DNA from: Hypsibius dujardini
Taxonomy: Eukaryota; Tardigrada; Eutardigrada; Parachela; Hypsibiidae
DNA: 63,650 nucleotides
Assembly (NCBI GenBank): GCA_001579985.1
Contig: LRSR01005057.1
Span: 1-63,650, forward strand
Direction: 5' to 3'
The notes under the pieces are model-generated. The model did not search any database. It was not told where the DNA came from and saw nothing but the letters and a program-made list of their open reading frames with translations. The position numbers and the translations under genes are program-made. Shown piece after piece: positions 9,913 to 21,036 of this stretch (positions within the stretch are counted from its first letter, which is position 1; every line of letters starts with the position of its first letter).

Positions 9913-12900
9913 ATCAGATATGTTAGGCAGACAGGCAGGCAGATACACGTAGGCAGACTGACAGACAGACTGACAAATAACCAGTCTAATAATAATTTCT
10001 AATAATCAGTTGCGTTATCGACCCAAAACGTGACGTCAGATAAGCCAGTCAGACAAACATTTCTGACATAAAAATGATACCGAGCCACAGAGACACGTCT
10101 AGCCAACGATTCATCAGACAGTTAGACATTAAATGGGCATACCTTTGCGATTTCCGGCCGACAAACGACTACCATAAGCCAGCATGAAATAAAATGCATC
10201 CCCCAATGTCAGCGTCTCCTTTCGAGCCATCCGAATGGCATCCATGATCGGCCGCAACAACGTTCCAACCTCCTTCAGCTGCGACCAAAACCCATCCGAC
10301 AGCACACACTGCAGCTCCTCCGGATGATCCACCGGCCCATTAAGCAGCTCTCCAAAGAGGTCCAGCACGGCTTTGCGAATGTGCGCCTGATAGAAGAACA
10401 GCGCTTCCTGGAATTAAAAAAAAGCAAATTCCGCTGTGAATTTAAAATAGGGGCAAGCCAGCCTACCAATCAATCAGTCAACGTAACAGCGCCAGTGGGA
10501 AATCGAAGGATTACTTCTAAGTAACAACGAAATTTAAATAAACAAAAATCATAAAACTACATGACCAGTATTACCAGTACTAGTACTAGGACTAGTATAT
10601 TCAAACTAAAAAATTTCTTTTTTGTGCTTTTAGTTTCTGAAGAATAAATGTGAAGTAATTGTTGAATTAATTAAAAAAAGCGAAGAAACAATTAGTAGTG
10701 CTCTCATTTACCATACTCTCAGCCACCGCCATTGCAGAGGCCGACCCGCGGCCGGTGGCGGGAGGGACAAGACGGACAGTGACGCCGTATTCAGTGAATC
10801 TCTCTTGGATTGCGATGGTTGTGAGCACGTATGAAGTGATGCGCGCAGTGGATTCGACTAACGTTGTCACGTATCCCTCGCTGATCACACCGGCAAGGAG
10901 GTTCTCGAAGAAGTGCAGCAAGCACGGCAGCGCTGCTACATGGCGTGGGATGTTGGACATGCTGGTGGCGAGGGCAGAAGAGTCGCGGGTGTCGACCAGG
11001 GCGACGACTTTTTTCGGACCTATCAGGTCGATCTGGTCGGCGACTTTGTCGTTGATCCAGCGGAAGATAGCGTCATCAATCGACTCCTAAACGGCAAACC
11101 CGAAGAAAAGACAAGTTACCGAAAAAAAGTAAACTAAAAAACTTTCAATTAAAATTTAGTTGACCAAAAACTATTTAGTTTTAGTTACTAACTTTACTTT
11201 TTACCATTTCTACTGCTTTCCTAAATCAGTCAAAACTGTAATTAAAACTGGACTGGTCGACGACTTCCGTAAATTCGGTAAAAAAAAACACCACCCACCG
11301 AACTAACGATCACATACCTCAAATGCATCCGGACCTGCAAATTCCGGTGCCTTGTCGACACTCCGCACGAACGTCCGCTTCCGCCCATTCTCATCCACAC
11401 ACGTCACCAGCAGCACCAAAAACGGACTGCCCTTTTCTGCACCAACACCCCCGACCACCCTGATGCCGACCGTCACGAAGACCGACGTTGCGACAGACGC
11501 ATCCGTCAGGGACGCCACCCGAATTGCCTCACACTCCGTCACCACGTCGGTGAAGTACTTTGGCGAAGGGATGTCTAGCGTGGGGTTCGCGCACAGCAGA
11601 ATCTGCCGGAACGCCGGGTGCTCCAGCGTGGATACCGGCACCCCGGTCATGACGATGTACCGCGAGAGGGCCTGCTGGAATTTGTCGCGGTCGACGCCCA
11701 TGCCGGCAGTCGCGCGGATATCCATCGGCGACTGCTCCGGCGCGACGATATAGCGACTGAACTGCCCGGCACGAGGGCGTTTGTGATGCTGAACGACGGC
11801 AACGGCGGGGTCTGCAGTTCGCTTAGTCGAGTACTGCTGGATGGCGGTCAGACCGACAGCTCGAGTCAGTTCGTCGTGGCCGTCCTCGTCGTCCACGTCG
11901 TCTTTCATGTCCGCGTGAGACTGAATGTGGTGGTGGGCGATGCGGTTGCTCGATCGCTCCGGCTTGTTCGGCGAAGCCGGAGACTGGACTGTCCGTTTCT
12001 GGAGAAAGAAAAATTCGGTAAATTCGATATTCTAAGCCTCTCTAAAATAAGGTCCAGTATTCTGAGCTCATCATTATTCCAACTCCGGTTTCTTTACATT
12101 AATTTTCAAAAAACACAAAATTTTCATTTTATATAAATTTTAGGTGAATTCCAAAAATTGATTTAGTCTGAAAAATTGACTTGATGCAGTGTTAAGACAA
12201 TTTAAGGTATTTAATTTACATCCATAAGTTGATCTAAACAGCTCATCTTACTCGTTGCGGAGGCATCACGCCATGCCCGTTCGTGTAAGTCCCTCCGAAT
12301 GCTCCCCCCGCTCCGAATGCTCCCCCCGCTCCAAATGCTCCCCCGGCGCCGTTTCGCTCCGGTCGGTAAAATTCCTCATTCTTCACCTCCTCCGGCGCGG
12401 ACGGACACCGCAGCTTGATGTGCTCGATCATTTTGACCGGCACTCCGGTGGAGTTCTTATAACTGCAGTATTTGCAGCTGATTTCCTGTAAAATAAAAAT
12501 ATATAAATACAGCGTCATCGAAGATGGTACGAGATAAAAACAGTGTCATTGAGACATACGTAAAAGTATCCTCGCTTCGCTCCTTGGTTAAAGTGCTTCC
12601 ACACTGTGTTCCGCGATCGGCCCATCCCGGACTGCCCGGTTCCTGGCTTGCGGCCCTCCGCCAGAGTCTTCTGGCAACGCCGGGTTGAGATTGGGGACTC
12701 ACCAGTGCCACCTGACAATGAGAGCAGCAGACTAACCGGATCACCACCGTCGTCCGTCGGGGAGGGGGCCTTCTCAAACAGCACATCGCGGTATTCTTCG
12801 GTATCGGCATGCGGATCGGCGTTGTTGAGCGCGCGTGCAGTCTGCCCTGAAGGGTCTCCGATGAAGGCATTTTTTATGGTATCTGGGACGGCAGGACACG

Positions 12901-14492
12901 ACTTCACCAAATGTCCCACCATTGTATCTGAAAAGAGGAAGGGCATTTTTCTACTGGTCTGAACGACAATCCATTAGGCATTATCTGAGTGCAATCGGTG
13001 TGTGTAATGTGGGTATGAGTGTCTGCTTGCCTAACTGCCTGCCAGCCAGTCCGTCTGCCTGTACCCCTGCGTGCTGTCTGTGTGTCTGCTTGTCTATCTA
13101 TATGTCTGTCTGTCTGTCTGTCTGCTTGTCTATCTGTATGTCTGTCTGTCTGTCTGTCTGTCTGCCGACTGTATGTCTTCCGCTTGCCTGTCTGTCTGTT
13201 TGCCTGCCTCAATGCCTCCTCTCTGTCTTCTGTATGTCCTCTCCGTCCGTCATTATAGCAAGACTCCAACCTGGGACGCCGGCAGCGTACTCCTTGCCGC
13301 AGAAGCGACACTTGGCCGCGTTGGTGTTGTGGTACTCCTCGCCGCGATGAAAGAAATCCCAGACAGGTTTGCGAGCCCGGCGACGGCGGCCCGACCCTCC
13401 CGAAGGCCCCGGCTGACATGAGGAGGCTAGAAGCGGAACCACTAACGGTAAGCCAATATCGGGGTGATGAATGTCCGCGCTCAAGAGCAGCGCCGCCGCG
13501 GAGCCCCCGTTGCCGTGCTTGCGTGGCTTCGACGGACCCTGCACCAGTTCCGGATTGTCTTTTACGTCCTGTGGCGCTTCCCGGCACTTAAGCTTGATGT
13601 GGTTGATCATCTCGCCCGCCTTACCCCCTGCCAAATAAATTCAATACCAGTAACTAATAAGTTTTCATTCAATAGTAAAAAGAATACTTGATTAAGGCAT
13701 ATAACAAAATCAATCAACGTAATTTCATAGGTGCCAATCAAAAATCAAAATTAATTGCGTAAGCGATCATGATTCACGACAAATGAAAATACTGTAATTA
13801 CAACTACTGCCAGTCAATGAATGAATCAATCAATCAATCTACACACGGTTCCAACAATGGAAACAAAGCAAGTGCGCAAGAGATCGATCAACGAAAGAAA
13901 TGATCCATAAAGTAGGACAGGGTAATACTCACATGTGAATTTGTGAGAGCAAAAGTTACAGGTCGCCTCCTATAGTAAACAGGAAAGTGCTCACACCTCT
14001 ACCAATACAGTTTAGAAATCACTCAAAATCGACGCTCGTACATAAAATTGTCCTTGCTTCAGGCCTGCAATTGCAATAAAAGCTATAAGATTCCTACTGT
14101 AATCCGAATGATGCAAAATTGTTCCTACCCTTGGTGAAATATTCCCAGACGGGACTGAATGTGCTAGCTCGAGTGCGCCGTAACCTGTAAAAAAAACCTT
14201 TTACCAAAGTGTTGAGAACTTAAGAGGCCTTTAAAAAGGGCATCATTTAAAAAATGTGTGGAAAGAATAATGATGTACAACGTGGCCAAAATGCTTGCCG
14301 GTCGAGTCAAGAAATGTAACTCTGCCACTGCTCAAAGTAATGAATGAAACTGAGTTAAATGGCTTGACTCGCTGAGCCAAGCATTCTTTCCGCGTGTGTA
14401 AAATGCCTTAGTAGGATTCCCTATTTTTATATTACGATTATACTCCATCCATGCATTCATTACCTGGCGTCGGATTCCTCATCACCAGACAT
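8721..14492 (-). CDS. hAT-derived protein with three BED zinc fingers (ZBED-like)
   Basis: Twelve phase-consistent exons, in transcript order: 14492-14464, 14184-14129, 14064-14042 (a 23-nt microexon), 13969-13933, 13627-13271, 12927-12560, 12485-12252, 11998-11318, 11086-10712, 10407-10143, 9761-9322 and 9119-8721; 1087 residues. Three BED fingers each begin with an aromatic start (VWEYFTKG, VWDFFHRG, VWKHFNQG) and carry C-x2-C plus a later H-x4/5-C, near residues 20-63, 135-180 and 272-315. A GAGGAF repeat follows. A DUF659/hAT transposase core is seen in SRYIVMTGVPVSTLEHPAF, FVRSVD and CLLH (Cys650-His653), then a C-terminal hAT-dimerisation-like region (LTFWQGL). The usual TDN block reads VDTRD and the C-terminal Glu-Arg pair is not evident, so catalysis is doubtful. 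Probably a domesticated DNA-binding protein, in architecture like vertebrate ZBED4. Confidence 0.85.
9233..9292. repeat. Short CTGT-type array in hAT-gene intron 11
   Basis: CTGT/CTGTGT/CTAT units on the plus strand, antisense to this gene. Confidence 0.8.
9838..9975. repeat. (ACAG)n array in hAT-gene intron 10
   Basis: A nearly perfect ACAG run with CAGG variants at its right end. Read along the gene it is CTGT. Confidence 0.93.
13017..13250. repeat. CTGT-type array in hAT-gene intron 5
   Basis: Degenerate CTGT/CTGC/CTAT units on the plus strand, antisense to the gene, ending about 20 bp from the exon 5 donor. Confidence 0.9.
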
Positions 14493-15611
14493 TTCGTAGT
14501 TTGGTTGGTGGTTCCTTCTTCGCTCTGGTTACTATATACTATGTATGAAGGGGGCGAGCAGAATGGCGGATCTACGAGAAAAAAAGAACTGCTAGTAACA
14601 GTCTGCTATTACTACTCGTTCGCTGCTGTAATTGATTTACAACCGAACAAGCATGGGAAGCGAGACGAGAAAGAGAGTAACGTCAACAGCAGGTGACCTG
14701 GATATTTATATGGCACCCATAATCCCATAAATAAAATTTATATCACGAGAACGCTACAATAAAAAACTGTATAGAATATCACGTGACTACGGTATTGAGA
14801 GTGATAGTATTGTTTAGAGGCCATTACTCTCTAGGATTTAGGATTACTGTACCTGTGCTGTGTACCACTTGCCATTTGGCTTTTACCAACACCAGTCCTA
14901 TTACTACACGACAAAGTGGTGTTTTATATAATAAGCAAAAATTATAAATATGTGTAAGCGGCTATCAGGTAATAATAATAACACGAACGTGAAACAAAAT
15001 GTGGTTCGGCTTGGACATTCGCAGATCTGAATATTCAATCAATCTCCCCGACTCGTTTACCAGAAGAGTCCCTCTTCGTGAGATGAGGGGACATAACATT
15101 TTATGGCACTCATGAATTTTGTTTTGCAAATTTTTATTAGAAAAGAGAAAAACTAATTGTTTCAGGTGAGCCCGGTTATTCTTTCGCTCCCTCATTCTAC
15201 TTCGGCGCTCTCTCATTCTATTGTAGCGTTCACTACAGTAATTCTATTTATGCGCTCACTTAAATGTAGTGCTGCTCTGCTCTCATCTAACCGCCTTGTT
15301 CCTCTTGTTTAACCGTCCTGTTCCCTCATCATTTCGTCGCGGCGATAATTTTTTACATGCTATTTTGCAGTTGCACTGCCCGACGTTCACTTAAAACTAA
15401 GAAGTAGTATTATTCTTTGATAAGTAATATTATTAACTCATGTTTATATTTTTACGTTGTAACAATCCCACCGTGCATTCACTGTCATCCTGATCATCAC
15501 TAAAAAGGAAGAGCCAAAACCGAAGCCAGTTTGTGCCAATATATTTTCCAGACTTGTGTGTATGCTTGATTGATTGATATTGCAAGCCGATCATTATTAC
15601 ATCAGCTGATC
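14493..15611. other. Divergent intergenic region (hAT-derived gene / PTRH2)
   Basis: No coding segment seen. The two flanking genes diverge, so this AT-rich stretch should carry both promoters. A TCTCATTCTA word recurs near 15190-15220. No clear TATA box can be assigned to either gene. Confidence 0.45.
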
Positions 15612-16706
15612 ATGCCGCTCGCCATCGCCGGCCTGTCGAACAACCAAACCCAAATCGGACTATTCGTGGCGGGTGCAGTGGGAGGTCTTTTTCTCGGCTA
15701 GATCATCAAGGGCAGGCGTATAAAAAAGCTCCCAGTCCCAAATGTTCGGCCAGCGAGCTCAGTTCCGACCGGTGAGTCGCGTCATGAAAAATCAATTATT
15801 TTTGTAGCTAATCCACTTGCTTGATTGATGAGTTGTTGATCTCGTTGTCGTTATTTCATCCCTTTTACTGTTGCTGTGGTTTTTTAAGTCCCCTGCAAAT
15901 CACCACATCGATTTAGGATCATCCACGGAATTTTTTAATTTGTGCTATTCAGGCGCGTTATTGACGAGGCCAAACGCAGCTATGTCGACGAAAGATTTGA
16001 GGAGAAAGGCCAGCGGACCTGGCGATCCGGATTGGACGGACACTTCAGAGGGCGAAACTGACGAGGTGAGTCGCTGATTGATTGCTTGATTCACGTGTGT
16101 GTTTAATGCTTTCTAAATTTCGTCGCTACTTTTTCAGGCGCGCAATGCGGGACGGTCTCGGTCGAAGACGAAAATTCCGCAACGGGACTGTAAAATGGTG
16201 CTGCTGGTCAGGACGGACTTGGAAATGGGAAAAGGCAAAATGGTCAGTCAGAGAACGGAAGACAAAGTATTGTAAATAAGGGGATTGTTGATTTATTGAT
16301 CGATTGCACTTTTTTGAATTAGATGGTTCATTTTAAAATTCAGGCCGGTTAGATGCTGCTTTGAATTAATCTTGAACTCTTGACTGACGAGTCTGTCGCT
16401 GCTCCTCTTCAGGCCGCTCAATGTGCACACGCCGCCGTGGGCGCCTTCGAAGAAGCCGTGGACCGGCGCGACCGCTTCCTCAAATCCTGGCAGAAGTACG
16501 GACAAGCAAAGATCGCCCTCAAAGTCACCGACGAGGAAACTCTACTGGCACTGGCCTTCCAAGCCAAGAGCGCCGGTCTCAACACCTACGTCGTAAAGGA
16601 TGCCGGGAGGACGCAGATCGCCGCCGGATCCATCACCGTGGCGGCCATTGGACCCGCGCCCATCGAGGCGATCGACAGAATCACTGGACACTTGAAACTC
16701 TTGTGA
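15612..16706 (+). CDS. PTRH2: Peptidyl-tRNA hydrolase 2 (with in-frame TAG in exon 1)
   Basis: Four exons: 15612-15771, 15953-16065, 16138-16242 and 16413-16706, 223 codons when the internal TAG is counted. The Pth2 domain is clear: MVLLVRTDLEMGKGKM, then AAQCAHAAVGAFEEA, DEETLLALAFQA, DAGRTQIAAGS and the ending TGHLKLL. Family members cleave peptidyl-tRNA and in animals sit on the mitochondrial outer membrane through an N-terminal anchor. That anchor is visible (IGLFVAGAVGGLFLG), but codon 30, at 15699-15701, is TAG where human PTRH2 has Trp (CLGW). The frame downstream stays conserved and splice phases agree, so the exon is under coding constraint. If TAG is real, ATG at 15982 (Met64) could give an anchorless but complete catalytic domain. 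Human PTRH2 is 179 residues. Confidence 0.9.
15699..15701 (+). other. In-frame TAG at a conserved Trp position of PTRH2
   Basis: The codon lies between GGC (Gly29) and ATC in the membrane-anchor exon. It is one base from TGG, the codon for the Trp seen in human PTRH2. Confidence 0.85.
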
Positions 16707-17439
16707 TATTTCTAATAACGTGGCAGATTGCAGAATACGGGAATAATTTTGCATTTCCACTTGCTCTACCTCGTAGTAGAAAACCGTGTTTCTTGGACGG
16801 TGGTTCCAGTTTCCATGTGTGATGCGAGGGTATTTCCGTGGTGAACTCATGTTCGTGGAGAAAGAAATTGTGATCTTAAGTGTGTGACGACGGAATGAAA
16901 GTTGGACGCACACTTGATTCTGTGCGTCCAATTTTCGCTACGGAAGTGATGAGTGCTTTATTTTTCTGTGCTCACACCTTTCGTGCTCTGCCACTTCTTT
17001 TGACACTCCCAATTTATGTTCCCAGGGAAGGGCTTCCGGTCCGGAACCGACGAACGTGCCCATTCCTCCACCCCCCAATGTTATCCTCACAAACATTGGT
17101 TACCGTAACAAGTGGTATACAACACATGCAGAGAGGGTTCACGTATACTACTGTTTACTTTACATATTGTAATCCTTGTTTCCCTTAACCAGAGAGATGG
17201 ACAGGGAAACACATCTGGAAAAGTTTTAGCCGTAAAGTTTCGAAACGTTTTTAGTCAACCGTTGTTAAGAAAACTTTTCTGGGCGTGCAGAGAACGTACT
17301 GCAATCTCTGACCTTGAGGGACCTCGAAAGAGTTCTCTGACCCAAATCATCATTTTGTGAGTCCAGGGCAATTGCCTGAAACTTTGTTCTTCCAAAAAAT
17401 TAGACCTTCATTGGGTGATCTCTCCCTCTCGTGCGAACA
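16707..17439. other. Intergenic region PTRH2 / PTPMT1-B
   Basis: About 730 bp without coding support, serving as the PTRH2 3' end and PTPMT1-B promoter. I see no perfect AATAAA close to the PTRH2 stop and no repeat of note. Confidence 0.45.
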
Positions 17440-18463
17440 ATGGCGGAACATCCTCAACCGCCACCACCAACACCGCCACAACCACCGCCGGCCAGCAAAA
17501 CCGTTTCTAACAACTCCCTTCCCTCCCTCGGTCGCCAGGTTGGATCCATGTTTCGGAAGGCGCTGTTCTTCCCATCATTGGCCTATAACGTCATCTCAGA
17601 GAAGTTTACCGCCCGTACTTGGTACAACCACATCGACGAGACAGTCATCCTCGGCGCGCTGCCCTTCCGATCGGTCATGCAGACCCTGGTAGACACAGAA
17701 AAGGTCAAGGGAATTATTTCCTTCAACGAGGTAGACAACAAAAACAGGCCCATCGGTTTCATTGCCACCCTGTCTATCTGTCTGTCTATCTGCCTGACTG
17801 CCTGTCTGCCTGTCTGCCTGCCTGCCTGCCTGTCTATCGGGATGCCTGTATGTCTTTACGTTTTCTTACTTGCCTGCCTGCCTTTCTGTCGGTCAGCCTT
17901 TCGGGCTGTCTGTTTGTTTATCTGCCTGCCTCCCTGTTTGTCTGTCTGTCGGTTGTCCGTCTTTCCGTTTTTACCGCTCATCTGTCTGTTTCGTCCGTTC
18001 AACTGCTTGCTCATCCCTCTGTATCCTTCAGGACTATGAAGTAAACCCGCGATGGTACCCTAGTCTGGAAGAGATGGAGCATCTTGGCGTCGGGTTCCTG
18101 CGGCTCCCGGTGGAGGATTACACGTCCACGCCGACCAGTGAACAGGTCTCCCTGGGCCTGCATTTCATTGAAGACGTGAAGGAGAGGGGCGGGTGTGTGT
18201 ATATACATTGTAAAGCAGGGCGGTTTCGGAGTGCCTACTTTGCGGCGGCCTATGTGATTGCCACGCAGCGGTTATCTGGATTAATGGCGGTGGAAATGGT
18301 TCATTCGAAACGACCGCAAATTTGGTTGGGTTCTCGGCAAATTCGAAAGCTACAGGAGTTTCATAATGCCTTGTACCCGTCGGAACCGGAAGTATTGCTG
18401 ACGGAGGAGGCTCCTTCTAATGATCAATCGAACATTCCACAGGGTCCCTTTCTTGATGAATAA
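17440..18463 (+). CDS. PTPMT1: PTPMT1-like dual-specificity phosphatase, copy B
   Basis: Two exons, 17440-17730 and 18032-18463, phase 0, giving 240 residues. It aligns with copy A along its length: KALFFPSLAYNVISEK, VILGALPFRS, FNE-DYEVNPRWYPSLEE, VEDYTSTPTSEQ and the P-loop HCKAGRFRS (Cys157, Arg163). The Phe in the P-loop replaces the Ser found in copy A and in human PTPMT1; nucleophile and Arg remain. It has a Pro-rich N-terminal extension and an acidic C-terminal tail absent from copy A. Its single intron falls inside the FNE|DYE loop, where copy A has none, and copy A's introns are missing here, so the duplication is old or introns were gained later. Substrate choice may differ. An AATAAA overlaps the stop codon. 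Confidence 0.92.
17770..17990. repeat. CTGT-type array filling the PTPMT1-B intron
   Basis: CTGT/CTGC/CTTT units on the coding strand beginning about 40 bp after the donor. The coding frame runs open through it. Confidence 0.93.
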
Positions 18464-18762
18464 ATTGATAGTATAAACTCAATCTTATTGCTTATATCTC
18501 CTTGCGGTGCCAGTTTTACTCTCGTAATCTCAGCGGTGTTCTTCATGGATTTTTCTGCCTTGGTCACTGTTGCTGTTCTCATTTCCGTTTTATTTTTACT
18601 TTCTTTTGGGATTTATTTTCATCCGTAAATAATTACGATGTATTCACACAGACGAAACGATTGAACAGTTTGACGGCAAATGAAAAAGCAAGCAGACAAG
18701 TAACCAGACTTAAAGCAGCCAGGCAGGGAGACAGTCAGGCAGGCAAGCAGACAGACAGACAT

Positions 18763-18805
<43 letters not shown>

Positions 18806-20944
18806 GGCAGGCAGACACACAGACACACAGACACACAGACACACAGACACACAGACACACAGACACACAGACAGACACACAGACACACAGACAGACACAC
18901 AGACACACAATAAAAAGACCGACTAATCGATACATGCGAGACCAGTTACCTTCGTGCTAAAAAAAACCAAAGAAACGGAATCGACCGCGGCACCATTTCT
19001 CCGAATATTTATCACTGCACTCGCAGTCATAAACGGGATCAACGCGTGGCGACTTCGTTTTTTCAATTCTTTGTTTTTCAATCATGTGTTGCGAAAAGCC
19101 GTCGGTTTCATCTTATACTGGCTATTTAATAAACCGATCTCAACGGCTCAAACATTTAAGTCTTCAAAGACCACCACGTGCCCCACCATCCACAACGGAC
19201 CATAGAATTGTCCGTTCTAACGTCAGCATCACCGCAATAATCAATCCGATTTTACAGCTGCTTCACTCAATAAATCCGCTAACCTAATTGAGCAGGGCGT
19301 TGACGAAGGAGCAAGACGTTTCACGCGGCGTACGCAGACGCGTCGTTGTCGTCCGTCTCTGCGCCCAGCACAAACCGCAAATTTTCATCTCACACAGCAA
19401 AACTCCACCAAACTCCAACACATCTGCTCACACTATTATCGCAAAGTTTCTGCCTCACACGCCCGTCATAGACACGGACAAACAGACACACAGTCACGGA
19501 CAGACATCATCAGAGTGCGGCTTCAGGCAATCCTTCTCTAGTAATACGCACAGTCATGTCAACACATCCGCCGCTAAAATGACTCAATGTTACCGTTTCC
19601 GGCTCGACCGAAATTAGCTCCTGTGCTCATCTCCGTCCATCTACATACACACACCACAGGAGCACACAACCTCTCGTCATCCCAATCCCAATCACAACAC
19701 GCATCCGTGTGTGTGTGTGAGTGTGTCTGTGTCTGCACTTTCCGGGAATCATCCCTCACTCCGTCCTCCCCACATCCCGGATCCGGATCCAGAGTTACGA
19801 GTGAAGACAACGACTGTAACGTGGGGATTGAGAGTTTGTCTGCAAGTGCACGCCAGCTGTGGAGATACTGTTGGGTGGAAGGACAGAATCACCATCCATG
19901 CATGGACCATCCATGCATGGGACATGTGGGTCGATTGATACATCCTCGGGGGGATTTTCGGGCTCTCGCTAATTCCACATCCAGCTAAATTTACACGGAT
20001 GCGTGCAGACACAGACAGTCACTCTCTACTATCCTCTTAACTGTTCCCAGACAGACCCAACGGTGTTGCTCCACATTTGGTCGTCGTGTGTCTCTGAGAT
20101 TTGAGCGGGACTATTGACTGGACGTGCGGTCGTGGTCGTGTGTGGACGGACGCGAGGCGAAAGATTAACGACGATCCTATGATCCAATCCTACGCTGTGT
20201 GTTGCCTTGCTTTGCCTTGCCTTTCCTTTCCTCGGGAGGGTGATGTTAAAGCATTTTTGACGCACGAATTTGCAAGAGCAGGACTGGAATGCGGTCTGGA
20301 TGATGGATACATACGCTTATATATATATATACGCATAGTGTGGATACATACAGACTGTGCATACAGGAAGGGGAAGTCAAGCGTCGGGGAATCAATCGAT
20401 TTTCCGGGGAGAGATGCAAATTCCGGCACGAGCCGCCCGTCTCTCGCGTGTCTGCGCCTGGTTTGTGGCGGCGATTTGGAGCAACTTGCGTATCTGAATC
20501 CGAATGGTCAGATCAAAGTATAGTTTGTGCATAACATTTTTCCGTCGACGCGCAATCTCTTCGTGTTGCTTGCTGATGCTCTACTGAGATTCGCATCTCT
20601 CGTCTGAACTTTCCTGCACATCTATAGGAGTCACTGCTCACACAGTTTCAGTTTTGTTGTCGACTGGAGGAGAGATGAAAGAGATCGTCCCTGCGCGCTG
20701 GAAACGTTACACAAGCGGCTGTTTGTCATTTTTCACTTTCGACTGTAGTATGTTCTGCTCTGAGTCTCTTCTGACTGCGTAGTTGTTGGTTCGTAGTTTG
20801 TTAACACGAGGATATTGGAGTTTCGGTACAGCCTAATTCGTTGCAGCGGTATACCGGCGTTTATTCTGCGGGTTCTTGGATTTGTGACAGATCGAGATTG
20901 CCGACCGCAGACATTGAGGAGTTTCATTACCGCTTCGTTGAAAA
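18464..20944. other. Intergenic region upstream of the distal IQSEC first exon
   Basis: No coding support. It holds an ACAG array (18717-18909) and a tandem pair of ACCATCCATGCATGG (about 19891-19920). The part near 20500-20944 may be promoter and 5' UTR of the candidate first exon at 20945. Confidence 0.4.
18717..18909. repeat. (ACAG)n and (ACACAG)n array
   Basis: A pure ACAG run that changes into ACACAGAC units to the right. Confidence 0.95.
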
Positions 20945-21036
20945 ATGGATGTTACCGATGACGTCGGAGGTGAACTTGGAGAGGAAGGGACTGCAGAGAT
21001 TGAACTGCCACAAGTACAACGACGACACAAACGAAG
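20945..21036 (+). CDS. Candidate alternative first coding exon of IQSEC (distal)
   Basis: ATG at 20945 in a favourable context (AAAAATGGA) opens 30 codons, starting MDVTDDVGGELGEEGTAEIE and ending QRRHKR. It stops at AG|GTGAGA in phase 2, the phase needed by the first conserved IQSEC exon at 42620. No partner exon of another gene is seen in the 21 kb between them. The peptide is acidic then basic and has no family I recognise. The link to IQSEC is inference from splice phase and position only. Confidence 0.4.

Noticed and set aside
12904-13587. Separate genes for each BED-finger block of the minus-strand gene
   Set aside because: Donor and acceptor phases join all blocks into one frame from an ATG at 14492 to the stop at 8721, 1087 residues with no break.
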